Positions 58,926 to 64,000 of a stretch of 64,000 nt of DNA are shown in pieces. Within the stretch, counting starts at the first letter, position 1. Each line of letters begins with the position of its first letter. The position numbers were made by a program, and so were the translations under genes. A model generated the notes under the pieces. It saw nothing but the letters and a program-made list of their open reading frames with translations. It searched no databases and was not told where the DNA came from. The DNA comes from Phytohabitans houttuyneae (GTDB taxonomy: Bacteria > Actinomycetota > Actinomycetes > Mycobacteriales > Micromonosporaceae). The stretch is taken from NCBI RefSeq assembly GCF_011764425.1, contig NZ_BLPF01000005.1, positions 62,001 to 126,000 of the forward strand. The letters are read 5' to 3'.

Positions 58926-60443
58926 TCATGCACGCCTCCAGTGACGGCCCTCGCGGGCCAGCATCTCGTCCGACGCGCGCGGGCCCCACTCGCCGGAGCG
59001 GTACGGCTCGGGCTTGTGGCCCTTCCACGCGTCTTCCAGCGGATCGATCACTTGCCAGCTCTGCTCGACCTCGGCGGCGTCCGGGAAGAGCGTGCGGTCG
59101 CCGATCAACACGTCGAGCACCAGCCGCTCGTACGCCTCCGGGCTCTGCTCGGTGAACGCCTCGCCGTACTGGAAGTCCATCGCGATGTCGCGCAACTCCA
59201 TCGTGGTGCCGGGCACCTTGGAGCCGAACTTGAGCACCACGCCCTCGTCGGGCTGTACCCGGATCACCAGCTGGTTGTGCCCCAGCGCCTCGACGTCGGT
59301 CGGGTTGAACGGCAAGTGGGGCGCCTTCTTGAACAGCACCGCCACCTCGGTCACCCGCCGCGGCAACCGCTTGCCCGCGCGGATGTAGAAGGGCACGCCG
59401 GCCCAGCGGCGGTTCTGGATGCCGAGCCGCACCGCCACGTACGTCTCCGTCGTCGAATCGGCGGGCACGCCGTCTTCGTCCAGGTACCCCTTGGCCCGCT
59501 CGCCGCCGACCCAACCCTGCAGGTACTGCCCGCGCACCGTGCCGTCGTGGATGTCCTTGGGCAGGCTGATCGCGCGCAGCACCTTCAGCTTTTCGGCGCG
59601 GATCTCGGAGGCGTCGAAGCTCGTCGGCTCCTCCATCGCGACCAGCGCGAGCAGCTGCAGCAGGTGGTTTTGCAGGACGTCGCGGGCGGTACCGGTGGCG
59701 TCGTAGAAGCCGGCCCGGGTGCCGATGCCGACGTCCTCGGCCATCGTGATCTGTACCGAGTCGACGTACTTGGAGTTCCACACCGGCTCGAACAGGGAGT
59801 TGGCGAAGCGCAGAGCCATGATGTTCTGCACGGTCTCTTTGCCCAGGTAGTGGTCGATGCGGAACACGTCGTGCCCGGTGAACACGTCGTCGACCAGGTC
59901 GTTGAGCGCCTTGGCCGAGGCCAGGTCGGTGCCGAACGGCTTCTCCACGACCACCCGTCGCCAGCCGCCGCACTTTTCGTTGTCGGCCATGCCGGTGCGG
60001 GCGAGCTGCTTGAGCACGGTGGGAAACGCCGACGGCGGGATGGAGAAGTAGAACGCGGCGTTGCCGCCGATGCCGTGCGTGTCGCGCAGCTCGTTGAGCG
60101 TGTCGTTGAGCCGGTCGAAAGCGGCGTCGTCGTCGAACGCGCCGCCGACGAACTTGATGTTGCCGGCGAGCCGCGCCCACACCTCCTCGCGCCACGGTGT
60201 CCGCGCGTGTGCCTTGGCGTTGTCGTACGCCACCTGCTCGAACGTGCCGTGGTCCCAGTCGCGGCGGGCGAAGCCGAGCACCACGAAGCTGGGCGGCAGG
60301 AGCCCGCGGTTGGCCAGGTCGTAAATGGCCGGAAGGAGCTTCTTGCGAGCCAGGTCGCCGGTCACCCCGAAGATCACCAGAGCGCAGGGCTCGGGGATCC
60401 GCGGCAGCCGCCGGTCCTGGGGATCGCGCAACGGATTACCCAC
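58926..60443 (-). CDS. zwf: glucose-6-phosphate 1-dehydrogenase
   Basis: A 505-residue enzyme. Cofactor-binding VIFGVTGDLARKKLLPAIY, active-site RIDHYLGKETVQNIMALRFA with the catalytic His further on, and GVPFYIRAGKRLPRR. It oxidises glucose 6-phosphate to 6-phosphogluconolactone with NADP. GTG 60443 has AAAGGA eight bases upstream. It is 12 bp after pgi and 64 bp before opcA. Confidence 0.96.
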   Translation of the reverse strand: MGNPLRDPQDRRLPRIPEPCALVIFGVTGDLARKKLLPAIYDLANRGLLPPSFVVLGFARRDWDHGTFEQVAYDNAKAHARTPWREEVWARLAGNIKFVGGAFDDDAAFDRLNDTLNELRDTHGIGGNAAFYFSIPPSAFPTVLKQLARTGMADNEKCGGWRRVVVEKPFGTDLASAKALNDLVDDVFTGHDVFRIDHYLGKETVQNIMALRFANSLFEPVWNSKYVDSVQITMAEDVGIGTRAGFYDATGTARDVLQNHLLQLLALVAMEEPTSFDASEIRAEKLKVLRAISLPKDIHDGTVRGQYLQGWVGGERAKGYLDEDGVPADSTTETYVAVRLGIQNRRWAGVPFYIRAGKRLPRRVTEVAVLFKKAPHLPFNPTDVEALGHNQLVIRVQPDEGVVLKFGSKVPGTTMELRDIAMDFQYGEAFTEQSPEAYERLVLDVLIGDRTLFPDAAEVEQSWQVIDPLEDAWKGHKPEPYRSGEWGPRASDEMLAREGRHWRRA

Positions 60444-60455
60444 GGGGCTATCCTT

Positions 60456-62078
60456 TCAGTTCCCTAGGGACCGGGCAGCGTCCAAAAGCTGAACGATGCC
60501 CGACGCCCGGTCCGTAAGGTGCAGGCGAACCACCGGGCGTCCGCGGCGCACCAGCGCCTGCCGATCGCCTGCGGCCTGCGCGGCCTGGAGCTGGCCAAAC
60601 GTGTACTGCCGGCCGGGCACCGCCAGATCGGTGGTGACCGCGCCGGTGATCTGGAGGAACGCGCCGAGCGGCGGTCCGTCCTTGTGGTAGAGCGACGTGG
60701 AGTGCAGGAAGCGCGGCCCCCACCCGAAGGTCACCGGCCGGCGGGAGAGTCCGGCCAGGATGGGTCGCACCTGTGCGGCGTCGGCGTCGGCGTGCCGGTC
60801 GAGGTAGGCCATGACCGCCACGTAACCGTGCGGCCGCGCCTCCAGCAGGATGGCGCTGAGCGCCCCGGCCAGCGTGGACGTGCCGGTGCCGTAGACCTCC
60901 ACGGCGCCCTCGACGAACGACGGCTCCTCCTCGGGCGGGCCCTCGGTGAGGATCCGCGCCATGTTGTCCTTGGACTCGCTTTTGCTGGGCATGCCGAGCG
61001 GGTCGATGCCGATCACGCGGCCGGCCAGTGCCGTGGCGAACTCCCAGGTCAGAAACTGGGCGCCGAGCGGGCCGTTGACCGCCACGTCGGGGCGTACGCC
61101 GCCGCCGGGCACCGCGCCGACCGGCAGCGAGCCGCCCAGCGTCACGGTGAGCACGTCGTTGCCCTCGATCGGCGCTCCCGGCGACTCGAGCACGACCGGC
61201 AGCATGCCGGTGCCCTCCTTGCCGGTCGACTCGGCGAGCAGCTGCTCCGCCCAGTCGTCGAGGCCGACGATGCCGGTGCCGTCCGGTACCAGCGCGATCT
61301 TGTCCTTGCCCGCGGTCGTCGCCGCCCCGAGCGCCGCGCCCAGCGCGAGCGCCGGGTTGTCGCCGCCGGTGGAAAGCGCGGGCAGCAGCTCCTCGGCCTG
61401 GTCGAGCAGCTCGGCCACGTCGACGCCGGCAAGCGCCGCGGGCACGAGGCCGAACGCGGTCAGCGCCGCGTACCGCCCGCCCACCTCGGGGTCGGCGAGC
61501 ACCACGGTCGCGCCCATCTCCCGGGCCGCCTCCTCCAGGGGCGAGCCGGGATCGGTCACGATCACGAAGTGCCGCCCGGCCTCGGCGGGAGAGAGCCCGG
61601 CGTCGAGGAACGCGCCGAGGTACGCCCGGCGCACGCTGTCGGTCTCGATCGTGGTGCCCGACTTGCTGGACACGACCACTACCGTGCGTTCGAGCCGATC
61701 GGCGATGGCCCGCCCGATCTGGCCCGGGTCGGTGGTGTCGAGCACGGTCAGCGGCCGGCCGAGCGTACGCGCGATCACCTCGGCCGCGAACGACGAGCCG
61801 CCCATTCCGGCGAGCACCACGCGGTCGAGGTCGGCCAGCTCCTCCCTCAGCTCGGCGAGCAGAGGGAGCAGCTCACGGCTGCGCCGGTGGGTGTCGATCC
61901 AGCCCAGCCGGATCTTCGCTTCGGCCTCCGCGTCGGGGCCCCACAGCGTGGGGTCCTTCCGCGCGAGGAGCCCCGGGACCCCGTCTCTGACGAGGGCCGC
62001 CCGGGCCGCGGCGCCAATGGCATCCGCGCCCCAGACGGCGAGTCCCGCGGCCGCCTCGACTTCACGCATTGGTGGCAT
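60456..62078 (-). CDS. pgi: glucose-6-phosphate isomerase
   Basis: A 540-residue SIS-fold isomerase: [53 protein letters not shown] and [20 protein letters not shown]. It interconverts glucose 6-phosphate and fructose 6-phosphate, linking the pentose phosphate operon with glycolysis. ATG 62078 has GGAGA 13 bases upstream; ATG 62069 is the alternative. It overlaps tal by 17 bp (or 8). Confidence 0.94.
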   Translation of the reverse strand: MPPMREVEAAAGLAVWGADAIGAAARAALVRDGVPGLLARKDPTLWGPDAEAEAKIRLGWIDTHRRSRELLPLLAELREELADLDRVVLAGMGGSSFAAEVIARTLGRPLTVLDTTDPGQIGRAIADRLERTVVVVSSKSGTTIETDSVRRAYLGAFLDAGLSPAEAGRHFVIVTDPGSPLEEAAREMGATVVLADPEVGGRYAALTAFGLVPAALAGVDVAELLDQAEELLPALSTGGDNPALALGAALGAATTAGKDKIALVPDGTGIVGLDDWAEQLLAESTGKEGTGMLPVVLESPGAPIEGNDVLTVTLGGSLPVGAVPGGGVRPDVAVNGPLGAQFLTWEFATALAGRVIGIDPLGMPSKSESKDNMARILTEGPPEEEPSFVEGAVEVYGTGTSTLAGALSAILLEARPHGYVAVMAYLDRHADADAAQVRPILAGLSRRPVTFGWGPRFLHSTSLYHKDGPPLGAFLQITGAVTTDLAVPGRQYTFGQLQAAQAAGDRQALVRRGRPVVRLHLTDRASGIVQLLDAARSLGN

Positions 62079-63173
62079 TGGAAAGCTGTGTCTCCACCGT
62101 CTGCAGCAGCTCCAGCCAGCTTGCCTCGAACTTTTCCACGCCCTCGCGCTCCAGCGTCTCGACCACGTCGTCGTACTCGATGCCGAGCTTGGCGAGGTCG
62201 TCGAGCACCTTGCGGGCGTCGTCGTAGGCGCCGGTCACCGTGTCACCCCGGGTCTCGCCGTGGTCGGCGTACGCGTGGATGGTCGGCTCGGGCATGGTGT
62301 TGACGACGCCGGGGGCGACCAGCTCCTCGACGTAAATGACGTCCCGGAAGTCCGGGTTCTTCGTCGAGGTGGATGCCCACAGTGGACGCTGCGGGTGCGC
62401 GCCCGCGTCGGCCAGCGCCTGCCAGCGCTCGGAGCTGAAGACCTCGGCGTACCGCTCGTACGCCAGCTGGGCGTTGGCGATCGCGGCCTTGCCCTTCAGC
62501 GCCTTCGCCTCGTCGCTGCCCACCTTGTCCAGGCGCTTGTCGACCTCGGTGTCGACCCGCGAGACGAAGAACGACGCCACCGAACCGATCTTCGTCAGGT
62601 CGTGGCCGTTGGCCTTCGCCTGCTCGAGCCCGGCCAGGAACGCGTCCATCACCTCGCTGTACCGCTGGAGCGAGAAGATCAGCGTGACGTTGACGCTGAT
62701 GCCCTGCGCGAGCGTGGCGGTGATCGCCGGCAGGCCCGGCTGGGTCGCCGGGATCTTGATGAACAGGTTGGGCCGGTCGACAAGCCACCACAGCGACTTC
62801 GCCTCGGCGATGGTCTTCTCGGTCTCGTGCGCCAGGCGCGGGTCGACCTCGATCGACACCCGCCCGTCGACGCCCGCGGAGGCGTCGTACGCCGGTTTCA
62901 TCACGTCACACGCCCACCGCACGTCGTACGTGGTCATCATGCGCACCGCCTCTTCGACGGTGATCCCCCGCAGGGCGAGGTCGCGCAGCTGGCCGTCGTA
63001 CGCCGAGGCGTCGCTCAGCGCCTTCGCGAAGATGGTGGGGTTGGTGGTCACACCGACCACGTGCTTCTCACGGCGCAGCTGGTCGAGCCCCCGGACTCCA
63101 GCCGGACCCTGGACAGGTCGTCGATCCAAACTGCCACGCCGGCGGCGGACAGTTCACCAAGCCGGTCAGTCAT
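62062..63173 (-). CDS. tal: transaldolase, frameshifted in this sequence
   Basis: The expected N-terminus [20 protein letters not shown] then SRVRLESGG starts at 63173 and is cut off from the rest, which reads [20 protein letters not shown] onward in another frame. Adding one base at the five-base run 63088-63092 gives a 370-residue transaldolase, the usual actinomycete length. The Schiff-base Lys is in [34 protein letters not shown] is also conserved. A broken tal inside an otherwise intact operon is unlikely in life, so a sequencing error is favoured. Confidence 0.9.
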
Positions 63174-63188
63174 GAGTACCAATCTCCC

Positions 63189-64000
63189 TCAGCTACCCGT
63201 TGTGAATCCTGTGATCTCGCCGACCTTGGCCAGCGACGCGTGCGCGGCGGCCACGACATGGTCGGCGGTGAAGCCAAACTGCTCGAACAGCACCTGATAG
63301 GGCGCGCTCGCGCCGTAGTGCTCGATGCTCACGACCTCGCCGCAGTCGCCGACCAGGTCGCGCCAGGACATCGCGATCGCGGCCTCGACGCTCACCCGTG
63401 CCTTTACCCCGCGGGGGAGGACCGACTCGCGGTAGGCGCTGTCCTGCTCGCGGAACCACTCCTGGCAGGGCATCGACACGACCCGGGTGGGCGTGCCGTC
63501 GGCCTCCAGCCGCTCCCGCGCGGTCACGGCGAGCTGCACCTCCGAGCCGGTGGCGATGATGATCACCTGGGGCTGGCCGCCGGACGCCTCGATCAGCGTG
63601 TACCCACCCCGGGCCACGCCCTCGACGCCGGCGACCTCGCTCCGGTCGAGGACCGGCAGCGCCTGCCGGGTCAGCGCCAGCGCGGTGGGCCGGTCGGTGT
63701 GCTCCAGCGCCAGCCGCCACGCCTCGGCGGTCTCGTTGGCGTCGGCCGGGCGCACCACGTCGAGGCCGGGGATCGCGCGCAGCGCGGACAGGTGCTCGAT
63801 CGGCTGGTGCGTCGGGCCGTCCTCGCCGAGGCCGATGGAGTCGTGCGTCCAGACGTAGATGGCCGGCAGCTTCATCAGCGCGGCGAGCCGGACCGCCGGG
63901 CGCATGTAGTCGCTGAAGACCAGGAACGTGCCGCCGTACGGCCGCGTGCCGCCGTGCAGCAGGATGCCGTTGAGGATCGCGCCCATCGCGTGCTCGCGGA
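63189..64000 (-). CDS. tkt: transketolase, C-terminal part (runs off the window)
   Basis: The last 270 residues of transketolase, entering from the right edge. Visible are [66 protein letters not shown] and [19 protein letters not shown]. It produces sedoheptulose 7-phosphate, the substrate of the GmhA encoded elsewhere in the window. The stop is 15 bp before tal. The N-terminal thiamine-diphosphate domain lies outside. Confidence 0.95.
   Translation of the reverse strand, partial: REHAMGAILNGILLHGGTRPYGGTFLVFSDYMRPAVRLAALMKLPAIYVWTHDSIGLGEDGPTHQPIEHLSALRAIPGLDVVRPADANETAEAWRLALEHTDRPTALALTRQALPVLDRSEVAGVEGVARGGYTLIEASGGQPQVIIIATGSEVQLAVTARERLEADGTPTRVVSMPCQEWFREQDSAYRESVLPRGVKARVSVEAAIAMSWRDLVGDCGEVVSIEHYGASAPYQVLFEQFGFTADHVVAAAHASLAKVGEITGFTTGS

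Noticed and set aside
56879-58933. A single 684-codon frame that looks like an OpcA-Pgl fusion
   Set aside because: The middle 70 codons are arginine/leucine-rich and come from reading the repeat tail in the wrong frame after a one-base loss; correcting it puts the opcA stop over the pgl start.

Overview
The window is high-GC DNA with dense, mostly overlapping genes, frequent GTG starts and a gene order typical of Actinomycetota: uvrA, uvrC, rapZ, yvcK, whiA, gap, pgk, tpiA, secG and rbpA, then a reverse-strand pgl-opcA-zwf-pgi-tal-tkt block. whiA, RbpA, a mycothiol-dependent enzyme, a SARP-type regulator, a DUF574 methyltransferase and CGNR regulators point to a mycelial actinomycete. Micromonosporaceae is my best guess, but that is inference. 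I found no rRNA, tRNA, CRISPR array or insertion sequence.

Layout. 1-647: no gene, decayed short repeats. 648-9244: mixed small genes (DUF6401-like, MFS, SRPBCC/DUF2795/YihY operon, ChaB, FAD oxidoreductase, and a DUF574 methyltransferase coupled to a GGDEF-EAL protein). 9406-10107: DUF4097 lipoprotein. 10179-21057: a tightly overlapping operon for a carbamoylated heptose-containing glycan (carbamoyltransferase, five glycosyltransferase domains, GmhA, a GmhB-GT9 fusion, HldE, an SDR), ending in a type IB topoisomerase. 21125-25616: secreted trypsin, LacI regulator with an orphan promoter-operator, and a divergent CGNR regulator/MFS pair. 25600-36021: a conflict or defence-like island. It has a winged-helix protein with a giant AAA-HerA double ATPase and DUF4180 on one strand, diverging from a Trypco1 protein and a trypsin-STAND NTPase-WD40 protein, with a Fic protein beyond. 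36073-38689: metallo-beta-lactamase-fold hydrolase, mycothiol-dependent isomerase and rsgA. 38790-56258: DNA repair, cell-envelope regulation, glycolysis, secretion and RNA polymerase genes, interrupted by an XRE-SARP-NB-ARC-TPR regulator. 56879-64000: pentose phosphate pathway operon.

Three things stand out. (1) The island at 25.6-36.0 kb holds two divergent NTPase systems, one a protease-armed STAND sensor with two predicted seven-bladed propellers. (2) The sequence encodes GmhA, GmhB and HldE activities, that is a route to an ADP-heptose, although such an organism would lack LPS. (3) Seven genes carry eight apparent single-base losses, all repairable by adding one base at a G/C run. They include the housekeeping genes opcA and tal. 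This is better explained by sequencing or assembly error than by real pseudogenes, so those genes are annotated as full length with the break noted. Several genes (uvrA, uvrC, opcA) also carry 3' tails built from 15-18 bp tandem repeats.
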